From Lactobacillus xujianguonis (lineage in GTDB: Bacteria; Bacillota; Bacilli; Lactobacillales; Lactobacillaceae): 64,000 nucleotides of DNA. Positions within the stretch are counted from its first letter, which is position 1. Each line of letters opens with the position of its first letter. The notes beneath the pieces are model-generated. The model saw only the letters and a list, made by a program, of their open reading frames with translations. It was not told the DNA's origin and searched no databases. Below, piece after piece: positions 49,841 to 57,811 of this stretch. A program made the translations under genes and the position numbers. Location of the stretch: positions 1 through 64,000 of the forward strand of contig NZ_ML136879.1 of the NCBI RefSeq assembly GCF_004009905.1. Reading direction: 5' to 3'.

Positions 49841-51334
49841 CTGTTTCATCTGAATTAACAAATTTCCTTCGACAAAGGCCAAGATGAAGCTGGCCGTTAA
49901 GAAGTCCATCACGTTACCGGAGAAGAAGGCTGCGGCTAACATGAAGATTACGGCTGCTAAGAGCGAGGAATTCAAGTAGGTGCGTAGTTTTTTACTAGTT
50001 AGCCACTTATAAACGCCGTACAGCATGAAGACGACATAAGGGCCGATGAAGAGCACCATCCCGATCCAGCCCAAGGAGTAGATCTGGGAGGTAAAGTCCC
50101 GCTCTAGGTTAAAAATATTGGTCTCCCGCGTGTAAGAAATGCCGAGGAACTTATCTAACTTGTTGTTGTTAGTGGCCACCACCCGGTTTAACATTTCTTG
50201 TTCCAAGTGGCGGTTCTGCATCCGAGTTTGTCCATCTTCGCGCATCACACCGAGCCAGAATTCGGGGTCATATTGGTACGGATAGGACTTGAAGACAAAC
50301 TTTTTGTTCAAGGCATAAGCTTGGTAATTTTCTTTAATAAAATTACGTAAAAATTCTTTCCGTTTGGCGCCATGGTATTTCTTTAGGCCCGCGTTTAACT
50401 CTTGATTTTCTTTCGTTAAATCATGATCAGACTGCTGAGCCAAGTAAATTTCGTAATTGTAACGTTGAATGGCTGGGCCAAAGGGTAAGATTCCGCAAGC
50501 CGCAATTTCAATGATCAGGGCCGTTAATAGGGCCTTCAAGTTCTTCTTGATGTTTTGGAATAAGAAGCGGTGCACTAAGTAAAGTAAAATCCCAATAATA
50601 ATGCCGCCGAGTAAACCGATCGCTGCCACTTTGGTTCCTAACTCAATCATGGCTAGGGCCTGCACGCTGGTTAAGGTCACGATCTGCCAATTATAGTGGC
50701 TGAACAAGTAGTAGAGCATGAGCGGTAGCAACATGAACAGAACTGCCGAAACCATGTTAGAGAAGTTGAAAAAGCCCTTTGAGGCCATGTGAGAATAGCC
50801 GATGTTAGGGTTGAAAAACCATTCAAAGATGTTGGCGGAAATAAAGCCCGTCTCGTAGGAACGTAAAGAAATGACGAACAAGTTGGTAACCACGATCGTG
50901 CCGGAGAACAGCCCAGAGATGGTCATGATCACTTGCCGTAATTGCTTTTGGTTAAATTCCAATTCTTTGACAAAGTAAATCACCAGCAGGGGCAAGACCA
51001 TCCGCACTAAGTAGAACAATTCGCTAACTGTGGAATAGTTGTAGTCATTGGGATTAACGCGGTTGAAGTCTTTAACATGCCACAAGTGCAAGAGCGAATA
51101 GATGACTAATAAGGCAATATAGGCAATCAGCCACTTGTCCCGGCCGAGCTTTTGCCAGTTTTGTTTCTGACTGAAATACAAGCCGAAGATCACCAGCATG
51201 GCTAAGATCCGGATAATGGTTGGCAAGGTGAAAGGCAAGACTTCCGCTAACTTGCCGTTATAGAACCAGTACAGGTCTAAGAAGGGCTGAATGAGAATAA
51301 ACCAAAATAAAATGGTGCGTGTTTTTTCTTTCAT
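49829..51334 (-). CDS. O-antigen ligase/polysaccharide polymerase-like membrane protein
   Basis: A 501-residue protein with about 11-12 membrane helices and one large extracytoplasmic loop near the middle (residues about 290-420), the layout of the Wzy/WaaL O-antigen ligase superfamily. The start at 51334 (MKEKTRTILFWFILIQPFLD) has GGGAG upstream; a longer frame starts at 51364. It lies outside the main exopolysaccharide cluster, 6 kb away, so it may act on another wall polymer. Substrate unknown. Confidence 0.82.
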   Translation of the reverse strand: MKEKTRTILFWFILIQPFLDLYWFYNGKLAEVLPFTLPTIIRILAMLVIFGLYFSQKQNWQKLGRDKWLIAYIALLVIYSLLHLWHVKDFNRVNPNDYNYSTVSELFYLVRMVLPLLVIYFVKELEFNQKQLRQVIMTISGLFSGTIVVTNLFVISLRSYETGFISANIFEWFFNPNIGYSHMASKGFFNFSNMVSAVLFMLLPLMLYYLFSHYNWQIVTLTSVQALAMIELGTKVAAIGLLGGIIIGILLYLVHRFLFQNIKKNLKALLTALIIEIAACGILPFGPAIQRYNYEIYLAQQSDHDLTKENQELNAGLKKYHGAKRKEFLRNFIKENYQAYALNKKFVFKSYPYQYDPEFWLGVMREDGQTRMQNRHLEQEMLNRVVATNNNKLDKFLGISYTRETNIFNLERDFTSQIYSLGWIGMVLFIGPYVVFMLYGVYKWLTSKKLRTYLNSSLLAAVIFMLAAAFFSGNVMDFLTASFILAFVEGNLLIQMKQKKS

Positions 51335-51415
51335 AAATAACTCCCTAAAAATCTCGTTTCTCAATTTTAGGCAAAAAAATAGCAGGGATGCAAGTCCCTA
51401 CTAAAATTTAACGTA

Positions 51416-51727
51416 TTATTTTTTACTACTCTTTTTCTTAGTCTCGGTTTTCTTTTCTGTATCCTTCATGCGTTCAACCTTAACTTCATTAGTAGCAGCA
51501 GTCTTACTGTTCTTAGCAGCCTTACCTGGCTTTAAGTTCTTGAAGTTAACAACGATCTTATTGTTTAAATCGCTAATGGCGGTTTCGTCAACGGGATCAT
51601 AAGAAGTAATCGCTAAGAGAGCGGAATTTTCGTAAATCTTTTCAACTTTGCCTTGGAATGGCTTTTTCAATTCTTCTTCGGATTTACCTGTAAGAATGGC
51701 GCCCAATTTAACACTTGATTTTTTCAT
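51416..51727 (-). CDS. DUF2187-like small protein
   Basis: A roughly 103-residue protein. The core (FQGKVEKIYENSALLAIT and LNNKIVVNFKNLKPG) resembles the KOW-like DUF2187 domain, and the C-terminus is a charged Lys/Thr/Glu tail. Two ATGs are possible, 51727 and 51748; neither has ideal spacing. Function unknown. It is divergent from the guanylate-kinase-like gene, separated by less than 100 bases. Confidence 0.72.
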   Translation of the reverse strand: MKKSSVKLGAILTGKSEEELKKPFQGKVEKIYENSALLAITSYDPVDETAISDLNNKIVVNFKNLKPGKAAKNSKTAATNEVKVERMKDTEKKTETKKKSSKK

Positions 51728-51822
51728 TGACTCGGTCTTCCTTCCCATTTTTAATTCGTTCTTTTACAATAGTAGAATACTATTATAAAAATTGTATTTT
51801 TACAAGGGAAGTAACCTCCATA

Positions 51823-52371
51823 ATGAAGAAAATTATTTTAATTGCTGGTCCAAGTGGGGCGGGCAAGACGACAATTTCTAATTATTTACAAAAAAAATAC
51901 GGCATTCCGCGGGTCATTACGCACACCACGCGGCCGATGCGAGCAGGCGAAGTTGATGGAAAAAGTTACTATTTTGAAACAGATGAGAGCTTTGCTAACT
52001 TGCACTTTTTCGAACATGTAAAATACGGCCCTCACCAGTATGGCTCTAGTAAAGAAGCTTTAGACAAGGCCTGGCAAGAAAGTGACCTCGTTTCCTTAAT
52101 TGTTGAGATTAACGGCGTGAAGTCATATTTGGAACAATTAGGTTCAGAAGTGTACTTTCTTTACATTACAACTTCGACCAGGGATGAATTACGTGAACGT
52201 TTAATTGCCCGCGGGGATGATGTGAAAAGTGTCAACGAACGCTTATCTGGCGCGCAATTGAACGACTTGCCAAGTGACTTAAAACCAGCAGCCCATATTT
52301 TAATTAATGATTCTTGGGAAAAAACAACTAAGGCGCTAGATGCGATTGTAGCAAGGCTTCAAGGCAAATGA
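51823..52371 (+). CDS. Guanylate-kinase-like P-loop protein
   Basis: A 182-residue protein with Walker A AGPSGAGKTTISNYL, HTTRPMRAGEVDGKSYYF (the GMP-binding region) and HVKYGPHQYGSSKEAL. It looks like guanylate kinase, but several conserved positions differ (FEHVKYGPHQYGSS instead of the usual EYAEVFGNYYGTP) and it is shorter, so it is probably a paralogue rather than the essential Gmk. AAGGGAAG precedes the ATG. Confidence 0.85.
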   Translation: MKKIILIAGPSGAGKTTISNYLQKKYGIPRVITHTTRPMRAGEVDGKSYYFETDESFANLHFFEHVKYGPHQYGSSKEALDKAWQESDLVSLIVEINGVKSYLEQLGSEVYFLYITTSTRDELRERLIARGDDVKSVNERLSGAQLNDLPSDLKPAAHILINDSWEKTTKALDAIVARLQGK

Positions 52372-52423
52372 TTACTAAATATTTCACTCCTTGTATTCTT
52401 TCTTAACGTGATGGTAGTTCTTT

Positions 52424-52456
52424 TGAAACATTCGTGTAACATTCAGCCGGTATTAT
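52424..52456 (+). promoter_or_regulatory. WalR-type box and -10 before the first NlpC/P60 gene
   Basis: TGAAAC-N5-TGTAAC (52424-52440) matches the WalR/YycF direct repeat TGTWAH-N5-TGTWAH with one mismatch in the first half. TATTAT (52451-52456) follows after 10 bases. Related sites with the same geometry precede the two paralogues downstream. Confidence 0.6.
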
Positions 52457-52538
52457 ATAAATCGTTGATTGATACAAAAGCAATTTGTTATCACAGAAAT
52501 AAGAAAATTAAGAACAGAAATCAAGGAGAGAAATAATT

Positions 52539-53024
52539 TTGAGTTTTAAACGTAATTTAGTTAAGTTCGCAGCAGTTTTATTAGTCTTTTTAACTGGGGT
52601 TTCCGCAATTAACATCCCAACTACTAACAACACTGTTCAAGCCGCTGAAAATGATTCCAAAGACGACAAACGTGACGCAATCGTTAAGCTTGCTAAGAAG
52701 CAAGTAGGTAAGGGTTACGTTTACGGCGCTACTGGTCCTTCAGCCTTTGACTGCTCAGGCTTAGTTCAATACGTTTACAAGAACGCTGCCGACACTACTT
52801 TACCAAGAACTACTTACGCACAAGTTAATGTTGGTAAGAGTGTTTCAATGAAGAAGCTTAAGAAGGGTGACCTTTTATTCTGGGGTTCTGCTAGTGCTCC
52901 TTACCACGTAGGTATTTACGTTGGTAACAACCAATACGTTCACGCCGCAACTCCAGGCCAAGGCGTTATCAAGCAAACCTTAAGTGGTTACTTCTACCCA
53001 TCAGCAGCTAAGCGTGTTTTATAA
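52539..53024 (+). CDS. Secreted NlpC/P60 peptidoglycan hydrolase (first of three)
   Basis: A 161-residue secreted endopeptidase consisting of a signal peptide (cleaved near VQA-AEN) and an NlpC/P60 domain. Catalytic Cys is in SAFDCSGLVQYV, His in APYHVGIYVG and the third His in NQYVHAAT. It is expected to cut the stem peptide between D-iGlu and the diamino acid. TTG 52539 is used as start because AAGGAGAG precedes it by 8 bases. It lacks the N-terminal SH3-like domain of its two neighbours. Codon use suggests high expression. Confidence 0.93.
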   Translation: MSFKRNLVKFAAVLLVFLTGVSAINIPTTNNTVQAAENDSKDDKRDAIVKLAKKQVGKGYVYGATGPSAFDCSGLVQYVYKNAADTTLPRTTYAQVNVGKSVSMKKLKKGDLLFWGSASAPYHVGIYVGNNQYVHAATPGQGVIKQTLSGYFYPSAAKRVL

Positions 53025-53041
53025 GATTGAGTCTGAAACTG

Positions 53042-53083
53042 AATAACAACTAAATAACAACTAAATAACAACTAAATAACAAT
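53042..53083 (+). repeat. 11-bp tandem repeat in the 3' region of the first NlpC/P60 gene
   Basis: The unit AATAACAACTA occurs three times in full plus a partial fourth copy (53042-53083), between the stop codon and the terminator. It is non-coding; copy number could vary between strains. Confidence 0.85.
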
Positions 53084-53117
53084 TGAATAAAACTCTTAAT
53101 TAAATCCCAAATAAGAA

Positions 53118-53150
53118 AAAGCTCTAAAACAACCGTTTTAGGGCTTTTTT
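53118..53150 (+). terminator. Terminator
   Basis: AAAGCTCTAAAAC-AACC-GTTTTAGGGCTTT is a 13-bp stem with one G-T pair followed by T residues. Confidence 0.88.
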
Positions 53151-53168
53151 ACATGCAGGCAACGAAAT

Positions 53169-53201
53169 TGTAACAAAAATGTAACATTGACGGAGTATTA
53201 T
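53169..53201 (+). promoter_or_regulatory. WalR-type box and -10 before the second NlpC/P60 gene
   Basis: TGTAAC-AAAAA-TGTAAC (53169-53185) is a perfect match to the WalR direct-repeat consensus. TATTAT (53196-53201) follows after 10 bases. The leader of about 110 bases includes TTTTCGCTACCAAA, which is also found upstream of the third gene. Confidence 0.7.
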
Positions 53202-53313
53202 AGAAAACGTAAACATTTATAAGTTTTTATTAAGCATAACAGCAAGAATGAATGTAGCTAGTTAAATATTTTCGCTACCAAATAAAAAAGACATACTTTC
53301 GGGAGAACACATT

Positions 53314-54054
53314 TTGAAGATTAAGAGTAATTTTGTAAAAGCAACCGCTGCGGCGGCTTTGACCATTGTCGGTGTTTCCGCAGTTAATGCAGCAACTAGT
53401 GGTACGACTAACCATGTCCAAGCTGCAACCATGCAAGTGAAGATCAACTACGTTCCTCACTACGGCATTAACATCTGGGACAACTACAATGGTGGTCACT
53501 TCACTGGTAATCGTGCTCAACACGGTACTACTTGGAACGTTATCCAAACTGCCGTTGATAAGAAGGGCCAAACTTGGTATGAAATTGGTGAAGGCCAATG
53601 GATTATGGCTAAGTACACGGTTAAGGCTAACTCTCCTAAGGCTGCTAAGGTCAAGAAGGCTAAGACTAACAAGAAGTCAGTGCAAGCAACTGGCGATGCC
53701 GCAGGGATTATTGCTTTAGCCAAGGCTGAAGCAGGTAAAAATTATGTTTGGGGTGCTGAAGGTCCAGACAGCTTTGACTGCTCAGGCTTAGTTCAATATG
53801 TTTTCTCACAAGCTGCCGGTGTTAACTTACCTCGAACTACTTATGCACAAGTTAAATCAGGAACTTCAGTGTCAATGGATAATCTTCAACCAGGTGACTT
53901 ATTGTTCTGGGGTTCTGCAACTGCTCCATATCACGTAGGTATTTACCTTGGCAATAACAAATACATTCATGCAGCTACTCCTAAACAAGGTGTAGTAGTT
54001 CAAACTTTAAGTTCATACTTCTACCCATCAGTTGCTAAACGTGTGCTTAATTAA
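53314..54054 (+). CDS. Secreted NlpC/P60 hydrolase with SH3-like domain (second of three)
   Basis: A 246-residue secreted protein: signal peptide (cleaved near VQA-ATM), an SH3/SLAP-like wall-binding region (VKINYVPHYGINIWDNYNGG to WIMAKYTV), a Lys/Ala linker, and an NlpC/P60 domain with Cys in SFDCSGLVQYV and His in PYHVGIYLGN. TTG 53314 follows GGGAG by about 8 bases. It is a tandem paralogue of its neighbours and has its own WalR box and terminator. Confidence 0.93.
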   Translation: MKIKSNFVKATAAAALTIVGVSAVNAATSGTTNHVQAATMQVKINYVPHYGINIWDNYNGGHFTGNRAQHGTTWNVIQTAVDKKGQTWYEIGEGQWIMAKYTVKANSPKAAKVKKAKTNKKSVQATGDAAGIIALAKAEAGKNYVWGAEGPDSFDCSGLVQYVFSQAAGVNLPRTTYAQVKSGTSVSMDNLQPGDLLFWGSATAPYHVGIYLGNNKYIHAATPKQGVVVQTLSSYFYPSVAKRVLN

Positions 54055-54078
54055 TTAACAATTAACAGAAATATCTAA

Positions 54079-54117
54079 GAAAAATAACTGAGAAGAAAGT
54101 TCTTGGTTATTTTTTTG
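54079..54117 (+). terminator. Terminator
   Basis: AAAATAACTGAGAA and TTCTTGGTTATTTT form an imperfect stem with T-run after the second NlpC/P60 gene. Confidence 0.75.
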
Positions 54118-54187
54118 CCGTTTAGAATTAAGCTATCAAAGAGCATTTTGCTAAACAGTATGAATTATATTTGAAAAATTCAAGATT

Positions 54188-54221
54188 TGTAATACAACTG
54201 TAATGATTTTTCCGCTAGAAT
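54188..54221 (+). promoter_or_regulatory. WalR-type box and -10 before the third NlpC/P60 gene
   Basis: TGTAAT-ACAAC-TGTAAT (54188-54204) is a perfect match to the WalR direct-repeat consensus. TAGAAT (54216-54221) follows after 11 bases. The leader has a hairpin CTAAC-GTT-GTTAG near 54241 and the shared TTTTCGCTACCAAA block. Confidence 0.7.
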
Positions 54222-54286
54222 AGATTCTGTATAGGAGGCGCTAACGTTGTTAGTCGCTGTTTTCGCTACCAAAAGGGGAAAGACAT

Positions 54287-55165
54287 ATGAACTATAAATT
54301 TTTTAAACTAGGAGCAGCGGCGGCCATCACTGTTACTGGGATGAGTACTATTTCTAATGCCAAGCTTGTTGCTGCTTCCACCTCTAAAACGGCTATTAAA
54401 CGTGTAAAAATTAACTATTTGCCAGGCAAAGGTATTAAAATTTGGACTAGCTACGAAAAAGGGCGGTTCATGGGTTTTCGTGCTAAAGCCGGTACAGAAT
54501 GGAATGTTGTGAAAACTGCCCTTGATAAGAGTGGCAAGCTCTGGTACATGGTAGGCGATAATGAATGGATTCAAGCTCGCTATACTATTGATGTTGGAAC
54601 TGAAAATGCTGGTAAAACTGCAAATGTAGATACTAAGAGTAAAAAGTCGAAGCTTGCAACTTTAACAAGTAAGGCTAAGCTTAAAGCAGTAAAGCTTACG
54701 TCTAGTCAAAAGAAAAAAACAGCTACCGCTGCTAAAAAAGAGAAAATTATTAAAGCGAAGCAAATTGTTGCTCAGACTTTGAATAAGGCAGCTAAGAAAA
54801 ATACTGCCCAAAAAGCCAAAACAATTGCTAATGCCGCTAAAAAAGAAGTAGGCAAGTCTTATGTTTGGGGTGCTGAAGGGCCAAACAGTTTTGATTGTTC
54901 GGGTTTAGTGCAATATGTTTATCAAAAAGCTGGTGTAACTTTGCCGCGAACTACTTATGATCAAGTCAAGATGGGACAGAGTGTGTCAATGAGCAGCTTA
55001 CAACCAGGAGATTTGCTATTTTGGGGGTCAACTACGGCTCCATACCATGTAGCTGTATATATTGGCAATAATCAGTATGTCAATGCAGCAACACCAGATC
55101 AAGGAGTAATTTTACAACAGTTAAGCTCATATTATTATCCAACAGTAGCTAAGAGAGTGATCTAG
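54287..55165 (+). CDS. Secreted NlpC/P60 hydrolase with SH3-like domain and long linker (third of three)
   Basis: A 292-residue paralogue: signal peptide, SH3/SLAP-like region (VKINYLPGKGIKIWTSYEKG), a Lys/Ala/Thr-rich linker of about 80 residues, and an NlpC/P60 domain with Cys in SFDCSGLVQYVYQ and His in PYHVAVYIGN; the last His is replaced, as the motif reads NQYVNAAT where its paralogues have VHAAT. This Asn may alter the catalytic triad. Start ATG 54287 follows AGGGGAAAG. Codon use is less biased than in the first two genes, suggesting lower expression. Confidence 0.92.
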   Translation: MNYKFFKLGAAAAITVTGMSTISNAKLVAASTSKTAIKRVKINYLPGKGIKIWTSYEKGRFMGFRAKAGTEWNVVKTALDKSGKLWYMVGDNEWIQARYTIDVGTENAGKTANVDTKSKKSKLATLTSKAKLKAVKLTSSQKKKTATAAKKEKIIKAKQIVAQTLNKAAKKNTAQKAKTIANAAKKEVGKSYVWGAEGPNSFDCSGLVQYVYQKAGVTLPRTTYDQVKMGQSVSMSSLQPGDLLFWGSTTAPYHVAVYIGNNQYVNAATPDQGVILQQLSSYYYPTVAKRVI

Positions 55166-55187
55166 TGATTCTGGAATAGCGGATGTA

Positions 55188-55222
55188 AAAATCTGAGAAA
55201 AATATTTTTCTCAGATTTTTTT
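55188..55222. terminator. Terminator of the third NlpC/P60 gene
   Basis: AAAAATCTGAGAAAAA pairs with TTTTTCTCAGATTTTT as a nearly continuous palindrome. It may work in both directions toward the convergent CAP gene. Confidence 0.85.
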
Positions 55223-55283
55223 GCTAGCCAATTTTATTCTTATTAGCAACTTAAATATGCCTTAAAAGGTTAACACTGTAGCA

Positions 55284-56318
55284 TTATTTACTTATCTGTT
55301 TCTTGGTCAAAACACTCTTTTCGCGGAATAATCTAAAAGAATAAGAATACCAATTACCAATTTTTACTTGATATTTGTGAGTATTGATGAGTTTAGTCTT
55401 ACCTGGAGTGAAGGATAAGCTAGTTGCATACCCATCACTGTAAAAGCAAGTTAAGGAATTTTGCACATCTTGAGCGCGGTACCTTTTATTTGTAGTTAAA
55501 TCAGTGATATAAATTTTTGGCACAGTCGTAAATTGGGAGTAGGCAAAATATGCAGACCAACGGGTTTTATTTGTAAGTAATTCATAAGGAAAGACCGTTT
55601 TACTTGGAAAAGTAACGATTTTCTTTGCTGGTTGGCGCAAAATATCATCAGCAAAAACGCCGTTTTCCACAGAGTATAAGATATTGTTATCTTTACCATA
55701 TGCTGCTCCAATCCCCATATGTGTGGCTTTAGCTGATAAAAGCAAAGCTCGGTGTCCCGTATTGGTTGGACCTGCCAAATTATTAGTATCTTGCAATAAA
55801 TCAGTCACAATCTGACCAGCAGTAGCCGAAAAATTTGTATCTAAAAAGTTGATATTTCCTAAAGTCGCACTTTCGGCAGTATACCAATCAGTTTTTGAAA
55901 TATAGATTGGGCGCCTGTATCCTAATAGTCCATGTGCCTTTAAGTTAATAGCTGCGTTGACTGCTGCTAGGCTCGCTGCGCCAAGCTGAGCATCGAAATT
56001 ATCTTTTGCAAAATTATTTTCAGTAGGTAAGCCACAAAGTTGGCGGTAATAGTTAATGAAGGCCATACTAGTTGAAATATAATGTACCTCTAGCAATCCA
56101 GGATGAAATGGTCTACTGAAATTAGGTGGAGTCTGATACAGGTTGTCTTTGCTATAAACGATCAGGCTTAGTTTGTGGTACTGTTTTTGAAAAGATCGCA
56201 CCTGTGTAGCTTCGCTTTTAGAATACTTTGCGGCACAAACAGGTTGGGTACTTAATCGCATTATGAAAGTAAGCACACTAATAGCAGTTAGCAAGAATAA
56301 TTTTTGGTTTAATTTCAT
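55284..56318 (-). CDS. Secreted CAP-domain (SCP-like) protein
   Basis: A 344-residue protein with a signal peptide (KLFLLTAISVLTFIMRLST to VCA-AKY) and a CAP-like core (AASLAAVNAAINLKAHGLLG, FSATAGQIVTDLLQDTNN and NTGHRALLLSAKATHMGIGAAYG). The HAL/GHR-type motifs fit the cysteine-rich secretory protein fold. Its role in bacteria is unclear. It starts 8 bases after the hflX stop, so it is the second gene of an hflX operon, an odd pairing of a cytoplasmic GTPase with an exported protein. Confidence 0.88.
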   Translation of the reverse strand: MKLNQKLFLLTAISVLTFIMRLSTQPVCAAKYSKSEATQVRSFQKQYHKLSLIVYSKDNLYQTPPNFSRPFHPGLLEVHYISTSMAFINYYRQLCGLPTENNFAKDNFDAQLGAASLAAVNAAINLKAHGLLGYRRPIYISKTDWYTAESATLGNINFLDTNFSATAGQIVTDLLQDTNNLAGPTNTGHRALLLSAKATHMGIGAAYGKDNNILYSVENGVFADDILRQPAKKIVTFPSKTVFPYELLTNKTRWSAYFAYSQFTTVPKIYITDLTTNKRYRAQDVQNSLTCFYSDGYATSLSFTPGKTKLINTHKYQVKIGNWYSYSFRLFREKSVLTKKQISK

Positions 56319-56326
56319 GATAGTCC

Positions 56327-57610
56327 TTATCTAATATAGTTTTTAAACTTTGCCTGATCAGCAGGTGCAATATTAGCAGTTAGGTAAATACAGTCATCGT
56401 GGTAATCTTTTTTGGTTATGTGGGCATGCTCATATAAATAAGCTAATAAATCTCCCGCATCAAGTGGTAATTTCAAGTTAAAGGATTTGTAACTGGCAAA
56501 TACGCGTTTAGTAATTAAATCTGCTAAGACTTTGATTGATTGGGAATCGGTAGCAGAATACAGGATATCATTCCCTTCAATTTCTGGGTATTGGCGCTCA
56601 GTTTTGTCAGCTTTATTATAAGCTGTGATCATTGGAATGTCTTTAACACCTATTTCCTTTAGAACATTTTGAGTAGTTCGAATCATTTGAATCATATTTG
56701 GATCGGCTGCGTCTACTACGTTAATAAGAAGATCAGCATCTTTAGCTTCTTGTAAGGTTGCTTTAAAGGATTCAACCAGATTGTGAGGTAATTTAGAAAT
56801 AAAACCGACGGTATCAGAAAGAATAAAGCTGAAATTATTTTTCATCTCAATTCGACGTACACTTGTATCAAGTGTGGCAAAGAGCATATTTTTGACAAAA
56901 ACTTGCTTTTCGTCACTTTGCTTGTTAAATACTTGCAATAACCCATTCATCGTGGTGGATTTACCTGCATTGGTATAGCCAACTAAAGCAACTTTGGGTA
57001 GGCGGCTTTGATTACGGCGACTAGCTTTGATTTCTTCTTGGCTGGCGACAGCTTTCAGTTCTTTCTTAATGGCAGAGATTTGTTTGCCGATGGTTCGCCG
57101 GTTCAATTCTAGTTTGGATTCACCAGCTCCACGATTAGCAAATCCTCCACCGGTAGAACCACCATTGCCTCGCTGCTGGTCTAAGGTGTTTTCGGAAGGG
57201 TGCAGACGAGGTAATTCATATTGCAATCGTGCTAACTCAACTTGCAATTTAGCTTTCTTAGTACGTGCTCGATTAGAAAAAATTTCTAGAATTAATTCTG
57301 TTCGATCAATGATGCGCAATTTTGTTAATTTTTCTAAATTGCGAATTTGTACAGGTGTTAACTCATCATTAAGAACTAAAACTTTGGCTTTTAAGCCGTG
57401 AGCCATTGCTTTAATTTCGTTAATTTTTCCGAGTCCGAAGTAAGTGCCGACAACAATATTTTCAGCATTTTGGCGAGCCTGGCCGACAACTTCCATGTTG
57501 TTTGCTTCAGTTAAGTTTACTAGTTCTGCCATATAATAGTCAAAGTTAGGATCTTTTAAGTTGACTCCAGCAATAAATGCTTTAGTTTTGGGTATTTGGT
57601 TATTAATCAT
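56327..57610 (-). CDS. hflX: Ribosome-associated GTPase HflX
   Basis: A 427-residue GTPase that splits stalled ribosomes. The N-terminal HflX domain (AFIAGVNLKDPNFDYYMAEL, VGTYFGLGKINEI) is followed by a Gly-rich linker (RGNGGSTGGGFANRGAGESK) and the G domain with G1 GYTNAGKSTTMNGLL, G3 DTVGFISKLPHNLVESF and G4 TAYNKADK. The C-terminal domain is short. Normal length. It shares an operon with the CAP-domain gene. Confidence 0.95.
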   Translation of the reverse strand: MINNQIPKTKAFIAGVNLKDPNFDYYMAELVNLTEANNMEVVGQARQNAENIVVGTYFGLGKINEIKAMAHGLKAKVLVLNDELTPVQIRNLEKLTKLRIIDRTELILEIFSNRARTKKAKLQVELARLQYELPRLHPSENTLDQQRGNGGSTGGGFANRGAGESKLELNRRTIGKQISAIKKELKAVASQEEIKASRRNQSRLPKVALVGYTNAGKSTTMNGLLQVFNKQSDEKQVFVKNMLFATLDTSVRRIEMKNNFSFILSDTVGFISKLPHNLVESFKATLQEAKDADLLINVVDAADPNMIQMIRTTQNVLKEIGVKDIPMITAYNKADKTERQYPEIEGNDILYSATDSQSIKVLADLITKRVFASYKSFNLKLPLDAGDLLAYLYEHAHITKKDYHDDCIYLTANIAPADQAKFKNYIR

Positions 57611-57766
57611 AATCCACCTGCTTTCACTTAGTATGTATTATTAATTGTATTACATCTACAATTTAAAAAGCATTTTTTACGATAAAATGTAAAAAAGTAA
57701 GGAGTATTTAAGATCTGAAAGGGCTTTTTCATCGGCTTACTTCTGTAAAACTAAGCTATATTGTTA

Positions 57767-57811
57767 TATAATAGATCGGACTGAGTAAATTAATTTTTTT
57801 GGGGGGATCGT
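57767..57811 (+). promoter_or_regulatory. Probable promoter of the exopolysaccharide locus
   Basis: TATAAT at 57767-57772 follows TGTTA, without a strong -35 element 17 bases upstream (TGTAAA). A GGGGGGAT ribosome-binding site precedes the first eps gene. The 200-base gap from hflX shows no other feature. Confidence 0.5.

Noticed and set aside
53225-54290. c-di-AMP (ydaO) riboswitch before the NlpC/P60 genes
   Set aside because: ydaO elements often precede such genes, but the leaders here lack its conserved blocks. The shared TTTTCGCTACCAAA stretch is better explained by gene duplication.
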